64,000 nucleotides of DNA from Streptomyces sp. NBC_00273 (GTDB lineage: Bacteria; Actinomycetota; Actinomycetes; Streptomycetales; Streptomycetaceae), in contig NZ_CP108067.1 of the NCBI RefSeq assembly GCF_036178145.1, positions 6,337,501 through 6,401,500 of the forward strand, given 5' to 3'. Position numbers and translations under genes: made by a program. Of the stretch, positions 26,674-34,726 are shown in pieces (within the stretch, counting starts at the first letter, position 1; each line of letters starts with the position of its first letter). The notes below the pieces were generated by a model. It had not been told where the DNA came from, searched no databases, and saw only the letters and a list, made by a program, of their open reading frames with translations.

Positions 26674-28071
26674 TCAGGCCCTGCGGGCCCGCAGCTCCCG
26701 GATGCCCGCCACGGCGAGCACCAGCGCGGCCGCACCCGAGGACCACAGCAACTGGGGCCGCGCGGAATCGTCGAACAGCATCAGGACCAGCACCGCCGCC
26801 ATTCCGAGCAGCGCCGCCCAGGTCGCGTACGGGAAGAGCCACATCGGCAGGGTCAGCCGCTCGGGCATGTCCCGCTCGATCCGGCGGCGCAGCTTCAGCT
26901 GCGAGACGGCGATCAGCGCCCACACGAACAGCAGCACCGCGCCGACCGCGTTGAGCATGTAGAGGAAGATCGTGTCCGGCCACAGCAGGTTGAGCACCAC
27001 GGACACGAAGCCGAAGGCCACCGAGGCGAACACCGCCCGGCGCGGCACCCCGCCGCCGGAGACCTTCAGCAGTGCCTGCGGCGCCTCACGGCGTTCGGCC
27101 AGTGAGAAGACCATGCGCGAGGACCCGTACAGGTTCGCGTTCAGCGCCGACAGCAGGGCCACGAACACCACGATGTTCATGATCTGGCCGGCTCCCGGGA
27201 TGCCGATGGAGTCGAGGACGGCGACGTACGGGCTCTCGCCCGGCTTCAGCGAGTTCCACGGCAGCAGGGTCACGATGACCACCATCGAGCCGACGTAGAA
27301 GAAGAGGATGCGCCACACCGCGCTGCGCACCGCCCGGGACACCGACCGCGCCGGGTCGTCCGACTCGGCGGCGGCGATGGTGACGACCTCCAGGCCGCCG
27401 AAGGCGAAGATGACGGCGAGCATGCCCGCGACCACGCCGCCGAAGCCCTCGGGGAAGAAACCGCCCTGGCCGGTGAGGTTGGCCGTGCCGACCGGTTCCG
27501 TGTCCGGGAGCAGTCCGAAGACCGCGAGGGTGCCGAGGACCAGGAAGAGCACGATCGCGCCGACCTTGAGCGCGGCGAACCAGAACTCGAACTCGCCGAA
27601 GTTCTTCACGGCCGCCAGGTTGCTCACGGTGAAGACCACCATGAACAGCAGCACCCAGACCCACTGGTCGACCGAGGGCACCCAGCCGTTCGCGATCTTG
27701 GCCGCGCCGGTGGCCTCCACGGCCAGCACCACCACCAGCAGGAACCAGTACAGCCAGCCCGCCGAGAAGCCGGCCCAGCGCCCGAGCGCCCGCTCCGCGT
27801 AGACGGAGAACGAGCCCGAGGCGGGCATCGCGGCCGACATCTCGCCCAGCGCCCGCATCACCAGCATCGCGAGCAGGCCCGCGAGCAGATAGGAGCAGAT
27901 GATCGCGGGACCGGCGATGCCGATGCCGGCGCCGGAGCCGACGAAGAGCCCGGCGCCGATGACGCCGCCGAGGCCCAGCATGGTCAGGTGGCGCTGCTTG
28001 AGGCTGTGGCTGAGGGGTTCCGCAGGCAGGTCGCCCGTGGGGGGAGGTGCTTCTTCCAGGCGCTCACGCAT
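26674..28071 (-). CDS. Amino acid permease (APC superfamily), second paralogue
   Basis: A 465-residue transporter homologous along its length to the permeases on either side: LTMLGLGGVIGAGLFVGSG, MRALGEMSAAMPASGSFSVYAER, NFGEFEFWFAALKVGAIVLF and ESDDPARSVSRAVRS. About 12 membrane helices, with a short proline-rich cytoplasmic N-terminus (EEAPPPTGDLP). ATG 28071 has no strong ribosome site. Upstream (28072-28356) is a divergent intergenic region shared with bioY. Substrate class (amino acids, possibly GABA or an aromatic) is inferred from family. Confidence 0.92.
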   Translation of the reverse strand: MRERLEEAPPPTGDLPAEPLSHSLKQRHLTMLGLGGVIGAGLFVGSGAGIGIAGPAIICSYLLAGLLAMLVMRALGEMSAAMPASGSFSVYAERALGRWAGFSAGWLYWFLLVVVLAVEATGAAKIANGWVPSVDQWVWVLLFMVVFTVSNLAAVKNFGEFEFWFAALKVGAIVLFLVLGTLAVFGLLPDTEPVGTANLTGQGGFFPEGFGGVVAGMLAVIFAFGGLEVVTIAAAESDDPARSVSRAVRSAVWRILFFYVGSMVVIVTLLPWNSLKPGESPYVAVLDSIGIPGAGQIMNIVVFVALLSALNANLYGSSRMVFSLAERREAPQALLKVSGGGVPRRAVFASVAFGFVSVVLNLLWPDTIFLYMLNAVGAVLLFVWALIAVSQLKLRRRIERDMPERLTLPMWLFPYATWAALLGMAAVLVLMLFDDSARPQLLWSSGAAALVLAVAGIRELRARRA

Positions 28072-28356
28072 GAAGGGTGCTCGTACTCTCGTTCGGGCCC
28101 AGTGGCGGTGGGAGCCCCGCGTCAGATTGGCGGGATCCTACAGTCTCGCTGAGCGGCGGTCTTCCGTGCAAAACGGACGTGCTGTCTGATGTTCCTCGTG
28201 ACGAGGATCACGCCGACTCGGGTGTGGGGCGTTGAGTTTGTGAAGTCCCCACCAAAGCGGGGAGTGCGGCTTTGTCCCGGGCGGCGGTGGGGCGGCGGCG
28301 GAGCGCGCACTAGCGTCGGTGATCGTCCTGCCACCCCCACCCCGTGGAGCCTCCCG
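28072..28356. promoter_or_regulatory. Divergent intergenic region between permease 2 and bioY
   Basis: 285 bp without a gene. It contains a perfect palindrome TCCTCGT-G-ACGAGGA (28193-28207), a candidate operator. Whether it serves bioY or the permease is unknown, and it does not resemble a BirA site I can name. Confidence 0.35.
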
Positions 28357-28941
28357 ATGAGCACTGCCTCCGTCTCCCTCCGGCCCGGCGCCGTCCTCGC
28401 CGACCTGCTGCCCGCGAGCCGCGTCCGCGACATCGCGCTCGTCGTCGGCGGCGCCGCGCTCACGGGGCTGGCCGCCCAGATCGCGGTTCCCGTTCCCGGC
28501 TCCCCGGTCCCCGTCACCGGCCAGACCTTCGCCGCGCTGCTCGTCGGTACCGCGTTCGGCGCCCGCCGCGGCTTCCTCGCGCTGGCCCTGTACGCCCTCG
28601 TCGGCATGGCCGGCGTGCCGTGGTTCGCGGGCGGGACCTCCGGCGCGGGCGGGGCTTCCTTCGGCTACGTGCTCGGCATGCTGCTCGCCGCCACCGTCGT
28701 CGGCGCCCTCGCGCGGCGCGGCGGCGACCGCTCGGTGCTGCGCACGGCCGGCCTGATGGTGCTGGGTTCGGCCGTGATCTACGCGGTGGGCGTGCCGTAC
28801 CTGATGGCCGCCACCGGGATGTCCCTCGGCGTGGCCGTCGCGAAGGGCGTGGTCCCGTTCCTGATCGGCGACGCCCTCAAGGCCGCGCTGGCCATGGGCG
28901 CCCTGCCGGCCGCCTGGAAGCTGGTCGGCCGCCGCGGCTGA
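28357..28941 (+). CDS. bioY: Biotin transporter BioY (S component of ECF transporter)
   Basis: A 194-residue membrane protein with about six helices. BioY hallmarks are VPVPGSPVPVTGQTFAALL, GAxxGxxxxALYALVGMAGVPWFA, GGASFGYVLGMLLAA and the C-terminal VVPFLIGDALKAALA. BioY binds and imports biotin, often working with an ECF energising module (BioMN or a shared one), which is not encoded nearby. ATG 28357 has GTGGAG about 7 nt upstream. The upstream frame is open but not typical of the family. It is flanked by unrelated permease genes and ends in a strong hairpin. Confidence 0.93.
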   Translation: MSTASVSLRPGAVLADLLPASRVRDIALVVGGAALTGLAAQIAVPVPGSPVPVTGQTFAALLVGTAFGARRGFLALALYALVGMAGVPWFAGGTSGAGGASFGYVLGMLLAATVVGALARRGGDRSVLRTAGLMVLGSAVIYAVGVPYLMAATGMSLGVAVAKGVVPFLIGDALKAALAMGALPAAWKLVGRRG

Positions 28942-28958
28942 GCCGCCCCCGCTACGCA

Positions 28959-28999
28959 CCGGAGCCCGGCCCGCCTCCACGAGGCGGGCCGGGCTCCGG
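28959..28999. terminator. Bidirectional terminator between bioY and the third permease
   Basis: A perfect 19-bp inverted repeat (28959-28977 and 28981-28999; arm begins CCGGAGCCCGGCC) around CAC, between convergent stop codons. Confidence 0.92.
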
Positions 29000-29016
29000 C
29001 GTACGTGCACGTGCGA

Positions 29017-30450
29017 TCAGCCCTGCAGGGCCTTCTTGCGGCGGACGTCCAGGACCACACCGACCAGCACGACCACACCGGCGACCAGGGTGGACAGCGT
29101 GACGACCTCGCGGTTGGCGTCGTCCACGAACATGTAGCCGATCACGAACATGATCAGTGCGGCGGTGGCCCAGGTCAGCCACGGGAACAGCCACATCTTC
29201 ACGGTCAGCTTCTCCGGGGCCTCGCGGACCAGGATCCCGCGCATCTTCAGCTGGGTGAAGCAGATCACCAGCCAGACGAAGAGCGCGATGGCACCCGAGG
29301 AGTTGAGGAGGAAGTTGAAGACCGTGTCCTTGAAGGCGTAGTTGAAGTAGACGGCGACGAAGCCGAAGACCGTGGAGCCCAGGATCGCGGCGACCGGCAC
29401 ACCGTTCTTGTTGACCTTGGCGAACGCCTTGGGGGCGTCGCCGCGCTCACCGAGCGAGAAGGCCATGCGGGAGGCGGTGTAGAGGCCCGAGTTCAGGCAG
29501 GACAGCACGGCGGTCAGGACGATGACCTCCATGATCGTGCCGGCGTGCGCGATGCCGATCGAGTCCAGGGCGGCGACGTACGAGCCCTTCTCGGTGATCG
29601 ACTTGTCGTTCCACGGGAGCAGGGTCAGCACGATGAAGATCGAGCCCAGGTAGAAGACGCCGATCCGCCAGATGACGGAGTTGGTGGCCCGGGTGACCGC
29701 CTTGCGGGGGTCCTCCGACTCGCCGGCCGCCAGGGTGACGATCTCGCTGCCCATGAAGGAGAAGACGACCATCAGCACACCGGTGAGGACGGCGCCGTAG
29801 CCGTTGGGGAAGAACCCGCCGGCGTCGGTGAGGTGCGCGAAGCCCGCGCCCGGGTTGTCGGAGCCGGGCAGGACGCCGAAGACGGCGAGCATGCCGACGA
29901 TCACGAACGCGCCGATGGCGACGACCTTGATGCCCGCGAACCAGAACTCGAACTCACCGTAGGAGGCGACCGAGCCGAGGTTGGTGGCGGTCAGCACCGC
30001 CATCACGATGAGCGCCCAGGCCCACTGCGGGACGGCCGGGATCCAGCTCTCCAGGATGGCGGCGCCGGCGGTGGCCTCCACGGCGAGCACGACGACCCAG
30101 AAGAACCAGTAGAGCCAGCCGATGGAGAAGCCCGCCCAGCGGCCGAGGGCGCGGTCGGCGTAGGCCGAGAAGGAGCCCGAGTTCGGGCTGGCAGCGGCCA
30201 TCTCGCCGAGCATCCGCATCACGAAGACCACCATCGCGCCGACCAGCGCGTAGGAGATCAGGATGGCAGGGCCGGCCTTGGCGATGCCGCCGCCGGAACC
30301 GACGAAGAGGCCGGCGCCGATGACGCCGCCGATGGCGATCATGGACAGGTGGCGGTTCTTGAGACCGGCCTTCAGACCGTCGGAGGGCTGGCCGTCACCG
30401 GGGTTGCCGATGGGGCCGCCTTCCTTCTGAAGGGTCGTCGTGGAGCTCAT
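29017..30450 (-). CDS. Amino acid permease (APC superfamily, GABA-permease-like), third paralogue
   Basis: A 477-residue, 12-helix transporter: LSMIAIGGVIGAGLFVGSGG, MRMLGEMAAASPNSGSFSAYADRAL, SYGEFEFWFAGIKVVAIGAF, and a C-terminal cytoplasmic LDVRRKKALQG. ATG 30450 follows AAGGATCC. It is the most GabP-like of the three by its FSFMGSEIVTLAAGESEDPRKAV stretch, where the others have GGLE. The conserved E-S-x-D-P follows in all three. A different ligand preference is inferred, not shown. Transcribed towards bioY, with a shared hairpin. Confidence 0.92.
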   Translation of the reverse strand: MSSTTTLQKEGGPIGNPGDGQPSDGLKAGLKNRHLSMIAIGGVIGAGLFVGSGGGIAKAGPAILISYALVGAMVVFVMRMLGEMAAASPNSGSFSAYADRALGRWAGFSIGWLYWFFWVVVLAVEATAGAAILESWIPAVPQWAWALIVMAVLTATNLGSVASYGEFEFWFAGIKVVAIGAFVIVGMLAVFGVLPGSDNPGAGFAHLTDAGGFFPNGYGAVLTGVLMVVFSFMGSEIVTLAAGESEDPRKAVTRATNSVIWRIGVFYLGSIFIVLTLLPWNDKSITEKGSYVAALDSIGIAHAGTIMEVIVLTAVLSCLNSGLYTASRMAFSLGERGDAPKAFAKVNKNGVPVAAILGSTVFGFVAVYFNYAFKDTVFNFLLNSSGAIALFVWLVICFTQLKMRGILVREAPEKLTVKMWLFPWLTWATAALIMFVIGYMFVDDANREVVTLSTLVAGVVVLVGVVLDVRRKKALQG

Positions 30451-30668
30451 GGACGGATCCTTAGGTTCTCGGGTTGCGAGCCCCGGCATTCAAACCTGAG
30501 ATGAACGCGAGACGGAAGACCCCAATCCGGATCGTTGCCTTGGTGTGAACGTCCAGGACGCGCCGCCGCCCTGTCCCATCTGCGTTCTTTGGGTTTACTT
30601 GAGCTTTAGAAGTGACTTACGCGACACCCGCTGCGGGCTGTCGGGCCTCCTCGTGCCACACTCGACCC

Positions 30669-31157
30669 ATGCGCGTGTACCTCGGATCCGACCATGCCGG
30701 CTTTGAGCTCAAGAACCACCTGGTGGACTGGCTCAAGAACAACGGCCACGAGCCCGTCGACTGTGGGCCCCACATCTACGACGCGGTGGACGACTACCCG
30801 CCGTTCTGCCTCCGCGCAGCGGAGAAGACCGCCGCCGACGCCGGCAGCCTCGGCATCGTGATCGGCGGCTCCGGCAACGGCGAGCAGATCGCCGCCAACA
30901 AGGTCAAGGGCGTCCGCGCCATCCTGGCCTGGAGCGTCCAGACCGCCCAGCTCGGCCGTGAGCACAACAACGCCAACGTCATCTCCGTCGGCGGCCGGAT
31001 GCACACGCAGGACGAGGCCGTCAGCTTCATCGAGGCCTTCCTGGCGACCCCGTACTCCGACGAGGAGCGCCACACCCGCCGCATCGACATGCTCTCCGCC
31101 TACGAGACCACCGGCGAGCTCCCCCCGATCCCGGCCCACCACCCGCAGCAGGGCTGA
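30669..31157 (+). CDS. rpiB: Ribose-5-phosphate isomerase B
   Basis: Interconverts ribose-5-phosphate and ribulose-5-phosphate in the pentose phosphate pathway. A 162-residue protein starting MRVYLGSDHAGFELK, with the phosphate-binding and catalytic loop GIVIGGSGNGEQIAANKVKGVRA. The loop has Glu (GNGE) where many RpiB enzymes use a Cys in GTGIG, the variant known from Mycobacterium tuberculosis RpiB, in which Glu acts as the base. ATG 30669 has no ribosome site. A CACACT hexamer ends 6 nt before it, so the mRNA may be leaderless. A hairpin separates it from the glycosylase gene, 69 bp on. Confidence 0.95.
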   Translation: MRVYLGSDHAGFELKNHLVDWLKNNGHEPVDCGPHIYDAVDDYPPFCLRAAEKTAADAGSLGIVIGGSGNGEQIAANKVKGVRAILAWSVQTAQLGREHNNANVISVGGRMHTQDEAVSFIEAFLATPYSDEERHTRRIDMLSAYETTGELPPIPAHHPQQG

Positions 31158-31165
31158 TCCCGCTT

Positions 31166-31202
31166 CCGGCCGTGCCGCCCCCTCCCGGGGCGGTGCGGCC
31201 GG
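31166..31202 (+). terminator. Terminator after rpiB
   Basis: 16-bp arms around CTCCC (31166-31181 and 31187-31202) with two mismatched positions, followed by TTTCTCTTT, a U-rich tract. Confidence 0.8.
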
Positions 31203-31226
31203 TTTCTCTTTCCGAGGAGCTCCGCC

Positions 31227-32036
31227 GTGCCCGAGGGGCATACGATCCACCGCCTCGCCCAGGACCACCTGACCCGGTTCGCCGGATGGGAGGTGGCCGT
31301 CAGCAGCCCCCAGGGGCGGTTCGCCGAGAGCGCGGCCCTGCTCGACGGCCGGATCCTGGACGGCGTCGACGCCCACGGCAAGCACCTCTTCCTCGGCTTC
31401 AAGGAGAACGGGTGGATCCACATCCACCTCGGACTCTTCGGCAAGTACGCGATCGGCGCCGCGCCCGCCCCGCCGGCCACTGACACCGTCCGGCTGCGAC
31501 TGGCCAACGACGCGTACTACTCCGACCTACGCGGCCCGACCACCTGCGCGTGGATCACCGACGAGGAGAAGGCCGCGATAAGCGCCCGCCTCGGCCCGGA
31601 CCCGCTGCGCGCCGACGACGACCCCGACCGCGCCTGGGCCCGGATCTCCCGCTCCCGCACCACCGTCGCCGCCCTGCTCATGGACCAGAAGATCGTCGCC
31701 GGCATCGGCAACGTCTACCGCGCCGAGGTCCTCTTCCGGCACGGCATCGACCCGTACCGCCCGGGCAAGGACCTCACCCGCGGCGAGTGGGACGCCATGT
31801 GGGCCGACCTGGTCGCGCTGATGCGCGAGGGCGTGCGCAACAACCGCATCGACACCGTCCGCGACGAGCACCTGCCCGAGGCCATGGGCCGGCCGCCGCG
31901 CGTCGACGACCACGGCGGCGAGGTGTACGTCTACCGGCGGGCGAACATGCCCTGCCACATCTGCGGCGGCGAGATCCGCACCGCCGACCTCGCCGCCCGC
32001 AACCTCTTCTGGTGCCCCGGCTGCCAGCCCCGCTGA
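31227..32036 (+). CDS. Fpg/Nei-family DNA glycosylase (Nei2-type)
   Basis: A 269-residue base-excision repair enzyme removing oxidised bases with AP-lyase activity. The N-terminus PEGHTIHR supplies the catalytic Pro2-Glu3 pair. The helix-two-turn-helix contains QKIVAGIGNVYRAE, and the C-terminus is the four-Cys zinc finger CHICGG...FWCPGCQPR. PEGHTIH rather than PELPEV marks the Nei/Nei2 branch, so pyrimidine lesions are the expected target. GTG 31227 has GAGGAG 7 nt upstream. Downstream is a short 16-bp tandem repeat and then a convergent gene. Confidence 0.93.
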   Translation: MPEGHTIHRLAQDHLTRFAGWEVAVSSPQGRFAESAALLDGRILDGVDAHGKHLFLGFKENGWIHIHLGLFGKYAIGAAPAPPATDTVRLRLANDAYYSDLRGPTTCAWITDEEKAAISARLGPDPLRADDDPDRAWARISRSRTTVAALLMDQKIVAGIGNVYRAEVLFRHGIDPYRPGKDLTRGEWDAMWADLVALMREGVRNNRIDTVRDEHLPEAMGRPPRVDDHGGEVYVYRRANMPCHICGGEIRTADLAARNLFWCPGCQPR

Positions 32037-32050
32037 CGCGGTCGCGGTCG

Positions 32051-32098
32051 CTCCGACGCGGCGAGGCTCTGACGCGGCGCGGCTCTGACGCGGCGCGG
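32051..32098. repeat. 16-bp tandem repeat between convergent genes
   Basis: Three 16-bp units: CTCCGACGCGGCGAGG (32051), CTCTGACGCGGCGCGG (32067) and CTCTGACGCGGCGCGG (32083), the last two identical. Related GCGGTCGCGGTCG runs flank both sides. Only three units and no spacers, so this is not CRISPR. Confidence 0.8.
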
Positions 32099-32115
32099 TC
32101 GCGGTCGCCGCGTCG

Positions 32116-33351
32116 CTAGAAGCCGTGCGGCAGCCAGGGCGCCACGTCCCCGGAGAAGGCGCGCGAGGCCTCCGTCAGGGCGCCCGGGCGCAGCTCGCGC
32201 ACCAGGCCGGCCGCGGCCAGCGAGGTGAGGGTGATTCCGCCCAGGTACGCCGATCCCAGCTCCCGGACCGACAACTCCAGGTCCGCCGGCTCCGCGGTGC
32301 GGGTGCAGCGGGCCGCGCCCTTGGCGTCCACGACCAGCCGCCACCGCCCCTCGTTCCAGGGGCAGAAGTGGTCCGCCACCGACATGACCACGTCCGCCGG
32401 CGCCCCGTACGTCCGCGCCTCCAGCGCCGCCGCCAGATCCACCAGCCGTACGTGCAGCGCGTCCCGCGTGCGCGGCCGCGACCGCCGGACGTCGCTCACC
32501 ATGTGCAGGAGCGGATCGTCCACCGGCCGCCGCGGCGCCCGTACCGTCCAGGTCAGGTCGATCGAGAACAAGTAGCGCCACAGGGCCGCGCACGCCGCCG
32601 GGTCCAGCGCGTCGAGGTCGTTCACCTCGACCTTGCCGTCCGAACCCGTCTGGTCCCAGTCCGGCTTGACCCGGTAGCGGGCGTACCCGACCACCTCGCC
32701 GTCCTCCCGCTCGGCGACCACGCACTTCAGCGCCGACGCGCCGCCGCGCGCCGAGGGCGCGTCCAGTACCGGCAGCGCCTCCCAGCCCGGCTGCCGGGCG
32801 AGCATGCCCGGCCGGGTGGGGGCCAGCGCCGCGTAGACCCGCTCGCAGTCGGCCAGCGCCTGCTGCGGGTCCACGAGCCGCAGCCGTACCGCGTCCGTCC
32901 CCTCCGGCACGGACAGCCGTACGCGGGTCGTGTCGACCTCCAGCGCCAGGGCGTAGGTGGCCGGGCCGTAACCGAAGCGCCCGTAGATCGCCGGATCCGA
33001 GGCCGTCAGCACGGCGAGCGGTTCGCCGCCCGCCCGGATGTCGTCGAGCTGGCGCCGCATCAAAGAGGTGAGCACTCCGCGCCGGCGATGGGTGGGGGAG
33101 ACGCCCACCGCCGTGACACCGGCCGCCGGGACCGTCGCCCCGCCCGGTACGGACAGCCGGAAGGTGAAGGCGCCGGCCGAGCCGACGCACGCGTCACCGT
33201 CCCAGACGCCGAGCGAGCGATCGGTGTCCGTCAGCGACTTCCACAGGTCCCGCTCCTCGGGAGAATCCGGCACACCGCCGAACGCCAGTTCCAGGTGGTC
33301 GTACCAGACATCCCACTCATCAGCCTGTATTACGCGCATCTCCAGAGTCAT
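32116..33351 (-). CDS. Eis-like GNAT N-acetyltransferase
   Basis: A 411-residue protein with an N-terminal GNAT fold, a second GNAT-like half and a C-terminal SCP2-like domain, the Eis layout. The acetyl-CoA motif is VTAVGVSPTHRRRGVLTSLMR (V-x-V-x-P-x-x-R-R-x-G at about residues 78-95), with YGRFGYGPATY after it. The protein ends in WLPHGF. In Mycobacterium Eis the C-terminal Phe carboxylate serves as the catalytic acid, and here too the last residue is Phe. Eis acetylates aminoglycosides or peptides at several amines. Whether this one does is unknown. ATG 33351 follows GGGATGG. ATG 33339 is an alternative. Confidence 0.88.
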   Translation of the reverse strand: MTLEMRVIQADEWDVWYDHLELAFGGVPDSPEERDLWKSLTDTDRSLGVWDGDACVGSAGAFTFRLSVPGGATVPAAGVTAVGVSPTHRRRGVLTSLMRRQLDDIRAGGEPLAVLTASDPAIYGRFGYGPATYALALEVDTTRVRLSVPEGTDAVRLRLVDPQQALADCERVYAALAPTRPGMLARQPGWEALPVLDAPSARGGASALKCVVAEREDGEVVGYARYRVKPDWDQTGSDGKVEVNDLDALDPAACAALWRYLFSIDLTWTVRAPRRPVDDPLLHMVSDVRRSRPRTRDALHVRLVDLAAALEARTYGAPADVVMSVADHFCPWNEGRWRLVVDAKGAARCTRTAEPADLELSVRELGSAYLGGITLTSLAAAGLVRELRPGALTEASRAFSGDVAPWLPHGF

Positions 33352-33468
33352 GTGGCCATCCCTATCAGGGCATTACGGTCCAGTCGACCTTTTTTCGGGC
33401 GCCCTCGGACCCCCGGTCCTGGGGTACCCCTGCGCATCCACAGCCAGGATGGATAAGGTCCCGAAGCA

Positions 33469-34611
33469 ATGGCCGGAGCACGCGTGGAATCCCTCATGGC
33501 CCGGATGCGCATGCTGTCGCACCGGGGCCGCACAGCCCTGCGCAAATCAGCCGTCGACTACTTCCGCGGCGACGCCTCCGACTGGCTCGCCTTCGGCGGC
33601 CTCCTGCTCACCATTCCCGCCATCGCCTGCGGCACGCTGATGCTGCCCGTCTGGTTCTCGCCGTCGGCGCTCGTCCTGCCGATCGTGGCCGGCGGCCTCC
33701 TGCTGCGCCCCGCCAGCCTCCTCGCCCTGTACGCCGCCTCCGCGACCGCACTGATCGTCGAGGCCCTCGTGCTCGGCCCCTACACCCAGGGTCCGGCCAG
33801 AGTCACCCCCGGCACCGTGCTGGTGGTCGCGGCCTGCGGGTTCTTCGGCCTCGTCATCGCCCAGTTCCGCAGCCGCGTCGGCGTGCCCTGGCGGCGCGGC
33901 GGCACCATGCTCTTCGACCTGCGCGAACGCATCCGGGTGCAGAGCAAACTGCCCGCCCTGCCGCGCGGCTGGCACCGCGAGATGGCCCTGCGCCCGGCCG
34001 GCGGCCAGTCCTTCTCCGGCGACTTCGTGGTCGCGGCCCGCACCAACGGCGGCCGGACCCTGGAGATCGTCCTGACCGACGTCTCCGGCAAGGGCATGGA
34101 GGCCGGCTCCCGGGCCCTGCTGCTCTCCGGCGCCTTCGGCGGACTGCTCGGCGCGCTGCCCGCCCACGGCTTCCTGCCCGCCGCCAACGGCTACCTGCTC
34201 CGCCAGGACTGGGACGAGGGCTTCGCCACCTCCATCCACCTCGTCCTGGACCTGGAGACCGGCGACTACGAGCTCCTCTCGGCCGGCCACCTCCCCGCCC
34301 TCCAGCTCTCGGCGGGTACCGGCCGCTGGCAGGAGAAGTCCGGCGAGGGCCCGCTCCTCGGCGTCTACGACGGCGCCGAATTCATCCCCGCCCGCGGCAA
34401 CCTGCGCCCCGGCGACGTCCTGATGCTCTTCACCGACGGCCTCGTCGAGACCTCCGACCGGGAGATCAGCGAGGGCATCGACCGCCTCACCGGCGAGGCC
34501 GACCGCTACGTCGCCGCCGGATGGGACGGCGCGGCCTGGCACCTGATCGAGAAGGTCGCCAAGGACGTCAACGACGACCGCGCGCTGCTGCTCATCCGTC
34601 GCTCCGCCTGA
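33469..34611 (+). CDS. Membrane-anchored PP2C/SpoIIE-type serine phosphatase
   Basis: A 380-residue protein. Residues about 40-140 hold four or so hydrophobic helices, followed by a SpoIIE/PP2C domain: GGQSFSGDFVVAAR (metal Asp), LTDVSGKGMEAGSRA (metal-binding D-V-x-G-K-G), SAGHLPALQL, GDVLMLFTDGLVET and NDDRALLLIRR. These phosphatases usually act on anti-sigma-factor antagonists. No partner sigma or anti-sigma gene is adjacent. Start choice is open: ATG 33469 lies about 9 nt after a -10-like TAAGGT, whereas GTG 33484 has GGAG at ideal spacing and would give MESLMARMRML. Confidence 0.9.
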   Translation: MAGARVESLMARMRMLSHRGRTALRKSAVDYFRGDASDWLAFGGLLLTIPAIACGTLMLPVWFSPSALVLPIVAGGLLLRPASLLALYAASATALIVEALVLGPYTQGPARVTPGTVLVVAACGFFGLVIAQFRSRVGVPWRRGGTMLFDLRERIRVQSKLPALPRGWHREMALRPAGGQSFSGDFVVAARTNGGRTLEIVLTDVSGKGMEAGSRALLLSGAFGGLLGALPAHGFLPAANGYLLRQDWDEGFATSIHLVLDLETGDYELLSAGHLPALQLSAGTGRWQEKSGEGPLLGVYDGAEFIPARGNLRPGDVLMLFTDGLVETSDREISEGIDRLTGEADRYVAAGWDGAAWHLIEKVAKDVNDDRALLLIRRSA

Positions 34612-34726
34612 CCACGGGGTGGGGTTTGCCCCACCAACGGTCCGCCGGGCGGCGTCATGGCCGCCGGCCCACCGTGATCCGTAGCGTCGGAGCCACGATC
34701 AGGGCGGCGGCGAGAGGCGGCACACC

